NCBI GenBank assembly: GCA_025351405.1
Contig: JANXVZ010000034.1
Location: forward strand, 1-56,248
Direction of reading: 5' to 3'
Origin: Sphingomonadales bacterium
GTDB lineage: Bacteria; Pseudomonadota; Alphaproteobacteria; Sphingomonadales; Sphingomonadaceae
DNA: 56,248 bases
Below are positions 25,300 through 34,342 of the stretch, piece by piece. Position 1 is the stretch's first letter. Each line of letters opens with the position of its first letter. The notes under the pieces are model-generated. The model did not search any database. It saw only the letters and a list, made by a program, of their open reading frames with translations, and was not told the origin of the DNA. The translations under genes and the position numbers were made by a program.

Positions 25300-27217
25300 C
25301 CCCCGCCGGTGGCAGGTCGGCGCCGCCCAGAAGATAGTCGCGCGCGGCGGCCCCCGGCAGCCACAGGCCCAAGTCGATCGGATCGGGGCCGAAGTTGAAG
25401 GCGAACACGCGGTCGCCGGCACGGCGCAGGCGCAGGTCGGCGGGAAGCGGCGTCACCGCCAGCCCGGCGTCCGCGGCCATGGTGGTGAACAGGCGCGCCA
25501 GCAGCGCGGCGTCGGGCCAGGCGGCGAGGTAGCGCAGGTTGCCCTTTGCAAAAACGATGCCGCGACCGTCGTCGAGGCTGATTTCAGCCGGCAGCGCGGT
25601 TTCGACATGCTCCAGCCAGCGGCTGACCACGAACCCGTCGCCGGGGTGGACGAGCCCGTCGCGCAGGCTTTCGACGCGGACGATGCGCAGGGGCAGGTGT
25701 GCCTGCAGCGGCCCCGGCGGCAATATGGCGGGGATGGCGAAATCGGCGGTCTTGCTGCCGGTGCGCGGGCCGAGCAGGACCGGGCACGCCAGTGCGGCAA
25801 GACGGTCCACCGTCGCTGCATCAATCATCGGCAGGCTCGGCACCACGACCAGCGCATAGCCCGACAGGTCGGCATCGGGCGCGACGATGTCGATATCGAA
25901 GCCCAGTTGTCGCAACGCCGAGTACATCGCAAACGCCAGCTCCAGATAGCGCACCGAACGCCCCTGTGGCTGGGTGCCGAACACCCAGTCGGCGGCATAG
26001 GAAAACACCAGCGCCACCGGTTGCGGCGCAGCGCCGGCCGTGGCCAGCCGGGCGATCTCCGCCGCGACGCCGCCAACTTCCTGCGCGCCGACATCGTCGC
26101 TGCAATTGGGCCGCAGCAGCCCGGTGTGCATCTGTTCCTGCCCGAACGGCGCCTGCCGCCAGCGGAAATAGCTGACGAGCTCCGCCCCGTGCGCCATCGC
26201 CTCCAGCGTCCATAGCCGCACCATGCCGGGCAGCGGCGCGGGGTTGAACCCTGCCCAGTTCACCGGCCCGGGTTGTTGTTCCATCACCCACCAGCGGCCA
26301 TTGCTGCAGCCGCGGTAAAGGTCATGGTGGAAGGCGGCGATGTCGGGGTGGCCGGTCCGGGCATAGCGCAGCTTGTCGGCAACGGGGAACCAGAACTGTT
26401 CCAGAAACCCCAGGGGGTAGCTGTCCCAGCCCGCGACATCGAGGTCGCGCGAGACGGCATGATGATCGAACTGGGTGAAGAACCCCATGAAGTTGTGGAC
26501 AATATCCCGCCCGGGTGAGCGAGCGCGCAGGATTTCGACCTGGGCGCGGTTGAAGGCCACCACTTCATCGGAGGCAAAGCGCTGGAAATCGAGCACATGC
26601 GCAGGGTTGGGTTCGGTAACGGTAAGGTTGGGCAGGCCTATCTCGGCAAAGCTGCGGTATTCCATGCTCCAGAACACATTGCCCCAGGCGCGGTTCAGGG
26701 TGTCGATGTCGGTGTGATGCCTCGCCAGCCAGTGGCGAAATTCGGTCGCAGCAGCGGCGGAATAGCTCAACGCCGTGTCGTGGCAGCCATATTCATTGTC
26801 GGTTTGCCAGGCGATGACAGCGGGGTGCGCGCCATAGCGTTCGGCAATTTCGGCGGTGATGCGCGCCGCCTCGCGCCGATATCCCCGGTGCGAAAAGCAA
26901 TAGTGCCGCCGTGAGCCGAAGCGCCGCGGCTGGCCGGCGACGTCGAGCGCGATCATGTCGGGCATCGCATCGACGAGCCATTTCGGCGGCGTCGCCGTCG
27001 GCGTGCACAGGATGACATCGAGGCCGTGGCGGGCAAGGGTGTCGATGGCGCGATCGAGCCAGCCCCAATCGAAACGGCCCGGCTCGGGTTCGATGCGACT
27101 CCAGGCGAACTCGCCGATACGGACGCGGCTGATGCCCATTTCAGCCATGCGACGGGCATCGTCGGCCCACCAGTCCTCCGGCCAGTGTTCAGGGTAATAG
27201 CAGACGCCGAGGTGCAT
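25277..27217 (-). CDS. GH42 beta-galactosidase
   Basis: 646 residues, cytoplasmic. The GH42 A domain starts GVCYYPEHWPEDWWADDARRM and includes RIGEFAWSRIEPEPG. The acid/base is Glu142 in WQTDNEYGCHD and the nucleophile is Glu313 in WWVMEQQPGPVNW. The B (trimerisation) domain has VFSYAADWVFGTQPQG and the small C domain closes the protein. It hydrolyses beta-galactosides such as lactose or galacto-oligosaccharides. The ATG at 27217 begins right at the conserved first strand. An in-frame ATG at 27265 would add 16 residues. It converges on alpha-galactosidase and completes the supply of galactose for the oxidative operon. Confidence 0.93.
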   Translation of the reverse strand: MHLGVCYYPEHWPEDWWADDARRMAEMGISRVRIGEFAWSRIEPEPGRFDWGWLDRAIDTLARHGLDVILCTPTATPPKWLVDAMPDMIALDVAGQPRRFGSRRHYCFSHRGYRREAARITAEIAERYGAHPAVIAWQTDNEYGCHDTALSYSAAAATEFRHWLARHHTDIDTLNRAWGNVFWSMEYRSFAEIGLPNLTVTEPNPAHVLDFQRFASDEVVAFNRAQVEILRARSPGRDIVHNFMGFFTQFDHHAVSRDLDVAGWDSYPLGFLEQFWFPVADKLRYARTGHPDIAAFHHDLYRGCSNGRWWVMEQQPGPVNWAGFNPAPLPGMVRLWTLEAMAHGAELVSYFRWRQAPFGQEQMHTGLLRPNCSDDVGAQEVGGVAAEIARLATAGAAPQPVALVFSYAADWVFGTQPQGRSVRYLELAFAMYSALRQLGFDIDIVAPDADLSGYALVVVPSLPMIDAATVDRLAALACPVLLGPRTGSKTADFAIPAILPPGPLQAHLPLRIVRVESLRDGLVHPGDGFVVSRWLEHVETALPAEISLDDGRGIVFAKGNLRYLAAWPDAALLARLFTTMAADAGLAVTPLPADLRLRRAGDRVFAFNFGPDPIDLGLWLPGAAARDYLLGGADLPPAGVSVWTTQ

Positions 27218-27389
27218 CGATCGGGTGTCCAGACGGAAAGCGATGCGGGGGGGTATCAGCATATCACGATACAAAGCCACCGCATTTGCAGCGCCGGCCA
27301 TCCAGCGACGACAAGCCGGGGGAAAATCGTCACATTCGCGTCGTGCGCACTTGTTTCCCGGCGGGCAGGGGCATAGGGACGCAATGCGA

Positions 27390-27552
27390 CAGGTTTCCAG
27401 AAATGGAAATAATAGGGAACCCGGAAGCAGGTTTGCATCTGTAATCCGGGGCTGTGCCCGCAACTGTGACCGGCGAACGGTCGCCCCATCGTGCCACTGG
27501 AGCAATCCGGGAAGGCGGGGCGGACGTGATGACCCGGGAGCCAGGAGACCTG
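27390..27552 (+). promoter_or_regulatory. Cobalamin (B12) riboswitch
   Basis: The region shows the cobalamin aptamer landmarks in order: P1 strand CAGGTTTCC (27390-27398), a GGGAACCCGG segment, the near-invariant CCGGGGCTGTGCCCGCAACTG stretch (about 27446-27466), GCCACTG (27493-27499), CGGGAAGGCG (27508-27517), GACCCGGGAGCCAGGAGAC (B12 box, about 27531-27549). The closing P1 strand GGAGACCTG (27544-27552) pairs with the first strand apart from one wobble. It is upstream of btuB on the same strand. Binding of adenosylcobalamin should lower btuBFCD expression. Confidence 0.93.
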
Positions 27553-27696
27553 CCTGTCGCGGTCGGTCCTTTACGCGGACGGGGTTTTTCGCGTGATCGA
27601 GGTTCGCCTCGCGTGACGACATCGAATGGGGTGGCGCGCGTGAGGGGCTTCGGCTGTTTCACAGGCCCATCAGTCGCGTCCCAGGCGCGTGCGACC

Positions 27697-27716
27697 CCTT
27701 GTTGTTGTGAACAAGG
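27697..27716 (+). promoter_or_regulatory. Hairpin capturing the btuB Shine-Dalgarno (expression platform)
   Basis: CCTTGTT (27697-27703) pairs perfectly with AACAAGG (27710-27716), and the second arm contains the first part of the AAGGAGG ribosome site (27713-27719) five bases before the btuB ATG. Placed 145 bases after the riboswitch aptamer, it fits a translational on/off platform. A GTCC/GGAC stem followed by GGGGTTTTT at about 27567-27589 is a possible additional transcription attenuator. Confidence 0.55.
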
Positions 27717-27723
27717 AGGCCTT

Positions 27724-29640
27724 ATGCGCCGAATTTCCGTCCTGCTACTCGCCACCGTCGCCACAATTGCGCCGGCCCTTGCCGATGAATCACCCGACAC
27801 CATCGTCGTCACCGCCAACCGTACCGAACAGCCGCTGGCACGTGTCGGCCAGACCATCACCGTCATCGACGCGGCGGAGATCGAGCGCCGGCAGACCGCG
27901 ACCGTCGTCGATATTCTCCGCACTGTCCCCGGCGTCACCATCGCCCGCAACGGCGGCGTCGGCGGCACCGCATCGGTTTTCATCCGCGGCGCCGAAAGCG
28001 ACCAGACCGTGGCGCTGATCGACGGCGTCAAGATCAACGATCCTTCGTCGCCCGGTGGCGGCTTCAATTTCGGCAACCTGCTCGTCGGCAACATTTCGCG
28101 CATCGAGGTGCTGCGCGGCGCCCAATCGGTGCTGTGGGGCAGCCAGGCCATCGGCGGCGTCGTCAACCTGATCACCGCGCCGCCCACCGACACGCTCGCG
28201 ATCAATGCGCGCGGTGAATACGGCTTTCGCAACACCGCCGACATCGTCGGCAACATTTCGGGCAAATATGGCCCGCTGTCGGCGAGCGCCGGTGCCGGAT
28301 ATTTCCGCACCGACGGCATTTCCGCCTTCAGCGAAGCGCGGGGCGGCAAGGAGGCTGACGGCTATCGCAACTTTGGTGCCAACGCCAATTTCAACCTGGC
28401 GCTGAACGACAGCATCTCGATCGATGCGCGGGGATATTTCTCCAACGGCAAGGCCGGCATCGATGGCTTTGCCCCGCCGACCTACAGCTTTGGCGACACG
28501 CTGGAGGAAACGCGAACCCGCGACATCGTCGGCTATACCGGCATCAATGTCGCCCTGTTCGACGGGCGTTTCCACAACCGCTTCGGCTATGCCTATACCG
28601 ACACCCGGCGCCGCAATTTCGACCCGGCGAGCGAGCCGACCGAAACCTTTGCCGGCGATGGCCGCAACGAACGCATCGAATATCAGGGCGTTTTCGACAT
28701 TGCCAAGGGGTGGCAGGCGACCGGCGGTTTCGAGCGTGAAACCTCGCGCTACAAGACGTCGAACTATGGCTTTGCCGACACGCCCGGACGGGCCCAGCTC
28801 AACAGCTTCTACGGCCAGTTGCTGGCGACGCCGATCGAGGACCTGACGCTGACGGCGGGGATCCGCCACGACCAGCACGACCGTTTCGGCGGTGCCACCA
28901 GCTTTGGCGCCAGCGGCGTGTGGACGCCAGGCGGGCCGGAACGCAATTGGGGCACGACGCTGCGGGCCAGCTACACCGAAGGCTTCAAGGCGCCGTCGCT
29001 TTACCAGTTGCAGAGCGATTACGGCAACGCGTTGCTGCGCCCGGAACGATCGAAGGGCTGGGATGCCGGCATCACCCAGCGCTTGCTCGACGGGGCGGTG
29101 GAAGCCAGCGCCACCTATTTCCACCGCGACAGCCGCGATCTCATCAACTTCATTTCGTGCTTCGGGCCGTTGACGGGGATCTGCACGAACCGGCCCTATG
29201 GCACCTATGACAATGTGGCCAAGGCACGGTCAACCGGCGTCGAACTGGCGCTGGCGCTCCATCCGTTCGCGGCGTTGGCCCTGTCCGCCAGCTACAGCCA
29301 TATCGATGCACAGGACCGGTCGGTTGGTTCCGCCAGTTTCGGCAAGCAGTTGGTTCGCAGGCCAAGCGACAGCGCCAGTGTTGTCGCCGATTATCGCTGG
29401 CCCTTCGGGCTGCAGACCGGCGCCACGCTGACCATGGTCGGCACCAGCTTCGACAACGCCAGCAATGTCCGTCGCGTCGAAGGCTATGTGCTTGCCGATG
29501 TGCGGGCGGCGATGCCGCTCGGCCATGGGATCGAGCTGTATGGCCGCATCGAGAACCTTTTCGATGCGAAATACGAGACAGTCCGGCAATATGGCACTGT
29601 CGGTCGTGCCGGCTATGCCGGGGTGCGGTTGCACTATTGA
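27724..29640 (+). CDS. btuB: BtuB-type TonB-dependent cobalamin receptor
   Basis: 638 residues with signal peptide (ISVLLLATVATIAPALA), TonB box DTIVVTANR, plug domain (VVDILRTVPGVTIARNGG, FIRGAESDQTVALIDGVKIND, RIEVLRGAQSVLWGSQAIGGVVN), and a 22-strand barrel ending in GVRLHY with an aromatic C-terminus. Both length (about 614 in E. coli) and the riboswitch plus btuFCD neighbours identify it as the vitamin B12 receptor. AAGGAGG lies 4 bases before ATG. Its TGA overlaps the btuF ATG (TGATG), so translation continues into the binding protein. Confidence 0.93.
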   Translation: MRRISVLLLATVATIAPALADESPDTIVVTANRTEQPLARVGQTITVIDAAEIERRQTATVVDILRTVPGVTIARNGGVGGTASVFIRGAESDQTVALIDGVKINDPSSPGGGFNFGNLLVGNISRIEVLRGAQSVLWGSQAIGGVVNLITAPPTDTLAINARGEYGFRNTADIVGNISGKYGPLSASAGAGYFRTDGISAFSEARGGKEADGYRNFGANANFNLALNDSISIDARGYFSNGKAGIDGFAPPTYSFGDTLEETRTRDIVGYTGINVALFDGRFHNRFGYAYTDTRRRNFDPASEPTETFAGDGRNERIEYQGVFDIAKGWQATGGFERETSRYKTSNYGFADTPGRAQLNSFYGQLLATPIEDLTLTAGIRHDQHDRFGGATSFGASGVWTPGGPERNWGTTLRASYTEGFKAPSLYQLQSDYGNALLRPERSKGWDAGITQRLLDGAVEASATYFHRDSRDLINFISCFGPLTGICTNRPYGTYDNVAKARSTGVELALALHPFAALALSASYSHIDAQDRSVGSASFGKQLVRRPSDSASVVADYRWPFGLQTGATLTMVGTSFDNASNVRRVEGYVLADVRAAMPLGHGIELYGRIENLFDAKYETVRQYGTVGRAGYAGVRLHY

Positions 29641-30515
29641 TGCCGTGGGGCACGCGCCTCGCGACGCTGGGCCGGATGGCGGTCGGCTGGTGCAGCCTTG
29701 CGCTGGCGGCAGCCGGCCCTGCTGTCGCCGGCCCTGCTGTCGCCGGCCCTGCAGCCGGCCCTGCTGTCGCCAGCCCGCGCATCGTGTCGATCAACCCGTG
29801 CGTCGATTCTGTGCTGATGCAGGTCGCCGATGCATCGCAGATCGCCGGGATCAGCCACTATTCGCAGGATGCGCGATCCACCTCGATACCGCTGGCGCAG
29901 GCGATGCGCTTCAAGGCGACATCGGGGACGGCGGAGGAAGTGGTGGCACTCGCGCCTGATCTCGTCGTCGCCGGCGCCCATGTCGCGCCGGCGACGATCG
30001 CGGCGCTGCAGCGCATGGGCGTCCATCTCGTGCAACTCAGCGTTCCGGAAAGCATCGCCGAAAGCAATGCCCAGATCGTGGCGATCGCGGCGCTGGTCGG
30101 CCATCCGGATCGCGGTGCCGCGCTGGTGGCACGGGTCGATGCCGCCGTGCGTGCGGCGCGGGCGGCCGGACCGGCGGTGCCGGCGCTGATATGGCAGGGC
30201 GGCGGGCTGGTGCCGGGCAGCGGCACGCTTGCCGACGAACTGCTACGGGCCAGCGGGTTCCGCAATCTCAGCGTCGACTATGGCCTCCAGCGCTGGGACG
30301 TGCTGCCGCTCGAATATCTGGTGGCGCGGCCGCCGCGGGTGCTGTTTTCGGTTGGCGAGGCCGATCGTTCCGACCGGATGCTGGGCCATCCGGTGATGCG
30401 GCCGCTGGCCCGGCACATGGCCGTTCGCCGCTTTCCCGACCGCCTGCTGCGCTGCGGCGGCCCAACGATCATCGACGCGATGATGCAATTGTCGGCCGCG
30501 CGGAGGTCGCTGTGA
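29640..30515 (+). CDS. btuF: Periplasmic cobalamin-binding protein (BtuF-like)
   Basis: 291 residues. The signal segment is unusual: its h-region is made of repeated Gly-Pro-Ala-Val-Ala units encoded by a 15-bp tandem repeat. The mature part starts PRIVSINPCVDSVLMQVAD, the first strand of the cluster A-II (helical-backbone) binding proteins, followed by ISHYSQDARST, APDLVVAG, and LPLEYLVARPPRVLF. It should carry vitamin B12 to the BtuCD permease. ATG overlaps the btuB stop, and its own TGA overlaps the btuC GTG. Confidence 0.88.
   Translation: MPWGTRLATLGRMAVGWCSLALAAAGPAVAGPAVAGPAAGPAVASPRIVSINPCVDSVLMQVADASQIAGISHYSQDARSTSIPLAQAMRFKATSGTAEEVVALAPDLVVAGAHVAPATIAALQRMGVHLVQLSVPESIAESNAQIVAIAALVGHPDRGAALVARVDAAVRAARAAGPAVPALIWQGGGLVPGSGTLADELLRASGFRNLSVDYGLQRWDVLPLEYLVARPPRVLFSVGEADRSDRMLGHPVMRPLARHMAVRRFPDRLLRCGGPTIIDAMMQLSAARRSL
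29713..29769 (+). repeat. 15-bp tandem repeat within btuF signal peptide
   Basis: CCGGCCCTGCTGTCG repeats at 29713, 29728 and 29755, with a 12-base variant at 29743. All are in frame and encode Ala-Gly-Pro-Ala-Val units in the hydrophobic core of the signal peptide. The copy number is probably variable between strains. Confidence 0.85.
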
Positions 30516-31477
30516 GGGCAGCGCGGTTCAACCTGCTGTTGCTGCTGGGCCTTGTCGCGGCGATGCTGCTGTCGTTGATTGCCGGCAAGGTCTGGGTGCC
30601 GCTTTCGGCCTGGAACCAGGGTGATCCGCGCTGGCTGATCATCATGGAACTGCGGGCACCGCGCACCGTGCTGGCGGCGGTGGTGGGTGCGGGCCTGGGG
30701 CTATCCGGGGCAGCGATGCAAGGTTATCTGCGTAACCCGCTCGCCGATCCGGGCTTGTTCGGGGTGTCGGCGGGCGCCGCCCTCGGCGCGGTCGTCTCCT
30801 TGTTCTTCGGTTATACAGCGTCGTGGTTCCTGCCGGCTTTCGCCCTGACCGGGGCGGCAGCGTCGATGGCGCTGCTGGCGTTGCTGGTCGGTCGATCGGG
30901 CAGCCTTATCGTCTTCACCCTCGCCGGCGTCATCCTGTCGAGCGTCGCCGGGTCGATGACGGCGCTGGCGATCAGTCTCGCGCCGACGCCGTTCGCCACA
31001 TCGCAGATCGTCACCTGGTTGATGGGGGCGCTGACCGACCGCAGCTGGGACGATGTGGCGATCGCGCTGCCGATCATCGGTGTCGGCGCCCTGTTGCTGG
31101 CGATGACGGCGCGCGCGCTCGACACGCTGACGCTGGGGACAAGCGCGGCCCGGTCGATGGGGGTCGATCCCCTGCGGCTGCAACTGCTTATCGTCATCGG
31201 CGTCGGGCTGTGCGTCGGCGCATCGGTGGCGGCGGCGGGGATCATCGGCTTTGTCGGGCTGATGGTGCCGCATCTGGTACGGCCGTTCGTCGGCCATCGG
31301 CCTTCGGCGGTGCTGGTGCCGTCGGCGATCGGTGGCGGGCTGTTGCTGGTGCTGGCGGATTCGCTGGTGCGCGCCGCGCCGACCGTCAGCGAACTGCGGC
31401 TCGGTATCGCCATGTCGATGCTGGGCGGGCCCTTCTTCCTCGTCCTGCTGCTCCGTATGCGGCGGGGGCTGGCATGA
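30512..31477 (+). CDS. btuC: Cobalamin ABC transporter permease (BtuC/FecCD)
   Basis: 321 residues, about ten membrane spans of the FecCD/BtuC family. Marker motifs include ELRAPRTVLAAVVGAGLGLSGAAMQGYLRNPLADPGLFGVSAGA (start) and GFVGLMVPHLVRPFVGHRP (the GxVGLxxPHxxR coupling-helix motif), then a final SELRLGIAMSMLGGPFFLVLL. GTG start overlaps the btuF stop (GTGA). It forms the inner-membrane channel with BtuD. Confidence 0.93.
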   Translation: MRAARFNLLLLLGLVAAMLLSLIAGKVWVPLSAWNQGDPRWLIIMELRAPRTVLAAVVGAGLGLSGAAMQGYLRNPLADPGLFGVSAGAALGAVVSLFFGYTASWFLPAFALTGAAASMALLALLVGRSGSLIVFTLAGVILSSVAGSMTALAISLAPTPFATSQIVTWLMGALTDRSWDDVAIALPIIGVGALLLAMTARALDTLTLGTSAARSMGVDPLRLQLLIVIGVGLCVGASVAAAGIIGFVGLMVPHLVRPFVGHRPSAVLVPSAIGGGLLLVLADSLVRAAPTVSELRLGIAMSMLGGPFFLVLLLRMRRGLA

Positions 31478-32247
31478 CGCTCTGCGCCGAAACGCTGACA
31501 CTGGCGCTGGGCGGTGCCACGATCCTCGATAGTGTCAGCGCGACGTTCGTCCCGGGGCGGGTGACGGCTGTTCTCGGGCCGAACGGCGCCGGCAAATCGA
31601 CCCTGCTGGCCTGCCTCGCCGGCTTGCGCAACGCCGATAGCGGCAGCGTCCGTCTCGGCGGCGTGGCGCGGGCTGCGGTGCCACGCCGCGAACTGGCGCG
31701 GCGCATCGGCTTCCTGCCGCAGGAGGCCGATGTGCACTGGGATATCGATGTCGCGACGCTGGTGGCGCTGGGTCGGTTCCCGCACCGCGGCCGCTGGGGT
31801 GACAGCGAAGTCGACCGTGCCGCCGTGGCGCGGGCCATGTCCGCCACCGATTGCGCGCGCTTTGCCGGGCGCATCGTCAACACGCTGTCGGGCGGCGAAC
31901 GCGCCCGGGTGCTGCTGGCGCGGGTGCTGGCGGGGGAACCGCAGTGGCTGCTTGCCGACGAACCGCTGGCCAATCTGGATCCCGCGCACCAGCTCGACGG
32001 CCTTGACTGCCTGCGCAGCGTCGCCAGGGCCGGTGCCGGGGTCGTCGTCGTGCTCCACGATCTCAACCATGCGGCGCGCGTGGCGGATGACCTGCTGCTC
32101 ATGCGTGGCGGGCGGGTGGTGGCGCAGGGTCCGCCCGATGCGGTGCTGACCCCGGCGCTGATCGCCGAAACCTATGGCGTTGCGACGCATATCGGCACGA
32201 CGCCCGACGGCCAGCGCTTCATCGTGCCGACCCACCGCGAGCCATAG
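31474..32247 (+). CDS. btuD: Cobalamin ABC transporter ATP-binding protein
   Basis: 257 residues. Walker A GPNGAGKST, Q-loop FLPQEADVHW, signature LSGGERARVLLARVLA, Walker B LLADEPLANLD and the switch His in VVVLHDLNHAARVAD are all present. Its C-terminal LIAETYGV segment is typical of the FecE/BtuD/HmuV group. The ATG overlaps the btuC TGA (ATGA). Last gene of the operon; it supplies ATP hydrolysis for B12 import. Confidence 0.93.
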   Translation: MTLCAETLTLALGGATILDSVSATFVPGRVTAVLGPNGAGKSTLLACLAGLRNADSGSVRLGGVARAAVPRRELARRIGFLPQEADVHWDIDVATLVALGRFPHRGRWGDSEVDRAAVARAMSATDCARFAGRIVNTLSGGERARVLLARVLAGEPQWLLADEPLANLDPAHQLDGLDCLRSVARAGAGVVVVLHDLNHAARVADDLLLMRGGRVVAQGPPDAVLTPALIAETYGVATHIGTTPDGQRFIVPTHREP

Positions 32248-32286
32248 CGCCGCCCGGGGCAGCCTCCACCATCGGCCGGAAAGGGA

Positions 32287-33420
32287 CTAACCCTTGCCGC
32301 CCTTTGCCGAACCGCCGAATTCGACGACCGTGCCGGCCTTGACGGCACCGCCAAGCTCTGCAGCATCCCAGTTGGTCAGGCGCACGCAGCCGTGGGAGGC
32401 GCGCTTGCCGATCAATTCCGGATCGGGCGTGCCGTGGATGCCGTACGTGTCCTTGGTCAGGTCGATCCAGGTGCCTCCGACGGGGCCGTTGGGGCCGGGG
32501 GCAATCTTCATCTTGCCGCGGGCCTTGCCGTCCTTCCTTGTATCGAAGGTCAAACGGCTGGGGTCGAAGGTATAGTCCGGGTTCGGCGCCACGGCGCGCA
32601 CCGCCCAGCGTCCGATGGGGGCCGGGCGTTCGCTGCTGCCGACCGTGGCGGGATAGGCGCCGACCAGCTTGCCCGCGCCATCGAAGGCGCGCAGTTCACC
32701 GCGGCTCTTGTCGATGGTGATGCGTGCTACCGGTGCCAGCTTGGCACGCCCGGTGGAGGTGACGACCAGCACCGTGCCAGGCTTGGAGAAATCGGCGCCG
32801 GGGTTCAGCGCGCGGAGCAGGCGTTCATCCATATGGGCACGCTCGGCGATCGCCTCGGCAACGGTGTGGAAGCCCATCGACGGCAGCTTTGCCATGGCTT
32901 CATAATCGCCCGGCGTGACTTCGGGCATGAACGGCCCCGCGACGTCGGAATCGGTTATCGTATAGTCACGCAACGGAGCCACCGTATCGGATGCGGTCAG
33001 CGCGTCCCAGGTTTTCGCATCGAGCGTGCCGGTTGCAGCAAGGTTGCCGGCGGCCTGGAAGGCGGCAACCGCCAGCGCAAAATTATGCCCTGTCTGGCCA
33101 TCGATGACGCCCGGCGAGAACTGCGCCCTGTCGAGCAGCACCTGGGCGCGAATGAGCATGGCCCGGCGGGCCGCCGCCCCCTTGGTGGCAAAGGTTGCAG
33201 CATTGACGGCCCGCGCAATGGCTGCCTCCGATCCGGGGACCGTGCCGGGCGGTGTGACGGCGGGTGTGACTGCTGGTGTGACTGCCGGTGTTGCAACCAC
33301 GGGTTTCGCCGCAGTCACTGCAGGGGCCGCTGCAGGGGCGGCAGCAGGCGCGTTCTGGGCCGTTGCCGATCCGGCGAGCAGGACGGCGGTGAACGCGGCG
33401 ACGACGATTGGGCGGGACAT
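32287..33420 (-). CDS. L,D-transpeptidase (YkuD) with peptidoglycan-binding domain
   Basis: 377 residues: signal peptide ([17 protein letters not shown]), an Ala/Pro/Val/Thr-rich linker with a PAVT repeat (12-bp tandem units around 33251-33286), a peptidoglycan-binding helical domain (about residues 75-140, with [20 protein letters not shown]), an intermediate LysM-like segment, and a C-terminal YkuD domain. The domain shows [23 protein letters not shown], carrying the catalytic His and Cys. It would form 3-3 crosslinks or attach proteins to peptidoglycan in the periplasm. Divergent from a VanY-like peptidase, forming a small wall-remodelling locus. Confidence 0.92.
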   Translation of the reverse strand: MSRPIVVAAFTAVLLAGSATAQNAPAAAPAAAPAVTAAKPVVATPAVTPAVTPAVTPPGTVPGSEAAIARAVNAATFATKGAAARRAMLIRAQVLLDRAQFSPGVIDGQTGHNFALAVAAFQAAGNLAATGTLDAKTWDALTASDTVAPLRDYTITDSDVAGPFMPEVTPGDYEAMAKLPSMGFHTVAEAIAERAHMDERLLRALNPGADFSKPGTVLVVTSTGRAKLAPVARITIDKSRGELRAFDGAGKLVGAYPATVGSSERPAPIGRWAVRAVAPNPDYTFDPSRLTFDTRKDGKARGKMKIAPGPNGPVGGTWIDLTKDTYGIHGTPDPELIGKRASHGCVRLTNWDAAELGGAVKAGTVVEFGGSAKGGKG

Positions 33421-33508
33421 TTTTTTCTCCAGGGCGTTGTCCCCTAAAGCCCGCGGTGCAGCGATAGTTCCGGCGATCGCTGGCGGTGCAATCACGGTGG
33501 AGCGAAGC

Positions 33509-34342
33509 GTGCGGATTTCATGGCGATATGCGAACGGCCTGCTGGCGGCGCTGATGCTGGGCGCGACCCCGGCTGCGGCGCAGCTGTCGTGCGACAGCGG
33601 CAGCGTGTCGCCCAGTGCCGCCGCTGCCAATGCGGCAAGCTTGCGGACGCTGGCATGGTCACCGTTCGGCAGCGTCGAAACCGGCTGGGAAATCTATGCG
33701 CCGCGCGTCGGCTATGAGCTCGGCACCAGCTGCGGCCCGGAAACGCGGCGCTTTGCCAGCCTGCTCGCCGATTGGCAGCGCCGCCAGAAATTGCCGCCCA
33801 CGGGGGTGTTCGATGCCGCCGGCTTCGGCATCATGCTGGCGCGCTGGCATGGTGCACGCCCCTATGTGGCGTTGCGCGCCAAGGGCATCTGCCCCGACCC
33901 GCCGGCGACGCTGGCGACGGCTGCGGGTGCGGAAGGCTATCTCGGCAAGCCGGTGATGCTGCGGCCCGGTGCGCTTGCGGCATATCGGCGGCTGGTATCG
34001 GCGGCACGGGCGCGATTGCCGGCGATGGCGATCGATAAACGCTGGCTGACGATCATTTCCGGCTACCGCGACCCCGAATATGACGCGGCGCGCTGCGTGC
34101 TCGACGGCAATTGCGGCGGTGCGGCACGGTCGAGCTGTTCGGTGCACCGTACCGGGCTGGGAATGGACCTGTTCGTCGGTGCGGCGCAGGGGTTCAGCCC
34201 CGTTTCCACCGACGCCGCCAACCGCGTCATCCAGACGCGCACCACGGTCTATCGCTGGCTGGTGGCCAACGCGGCACGCTTCGGTTTCGTCAACTATGCC
34301 TATGAACCCTGGCATTGGGAATGGACGGGCGAAGCGCCCTGA
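33509..34342 (+). CDS. VanY-family D-alanyl-D-alanine carboxypeptidase (M15B)
   Basis: About 277 residues from GTG 33509 (GGAG six bases upstream); GTG 33497 is an alternative. The signal peptide ([15 protein letters not shown]) is followed by a Cys-containing domain and the M15 peptidase fold. Zinc ligands lie in [11 protein letters not shown] (His and Asp of the SxHxxGxAxD-type motif) and EPWHWEW (Glu and last His). [13 protein letters not shown] holds the conserved Arg before them. Four or more Cys suggest disulfides. It should trim D-Ala from peptidoglycan stem peptides. Its last codons and stop lie in the first copy of a 28-bp tandem repeat. Confidence 0.85.
   Translation: MRISWRYANGLLAALMLGATPAAAQLSCDSGSVSPSAAAANAASLRTLAWSPFGSVETGWEIYAPRVGYELGTSCGPETRRFASLLADWQRRQKLPPTGVFDAAGFGIMLARWHGARPYVALRAKGICPDPPATLATAAGAEGYLGKPVMLRPGALAAYRRLVSAARARLPAMAIDKRWLTIISGYRDPEYDAARCVLDGNCGGAARSSCSVHRTGLGMDLFVGAAQGFSPVSTDAANRVIQTRTTVYRWLVANAARFGFVNYAYEPWHWEWTGEAP

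Noticed and set aside
27567-27589. Definite Rho-independent terminator in the btuB leader
   Set aside because: The stem is only four base pairs with a short T-run. Mentioned as possible only.
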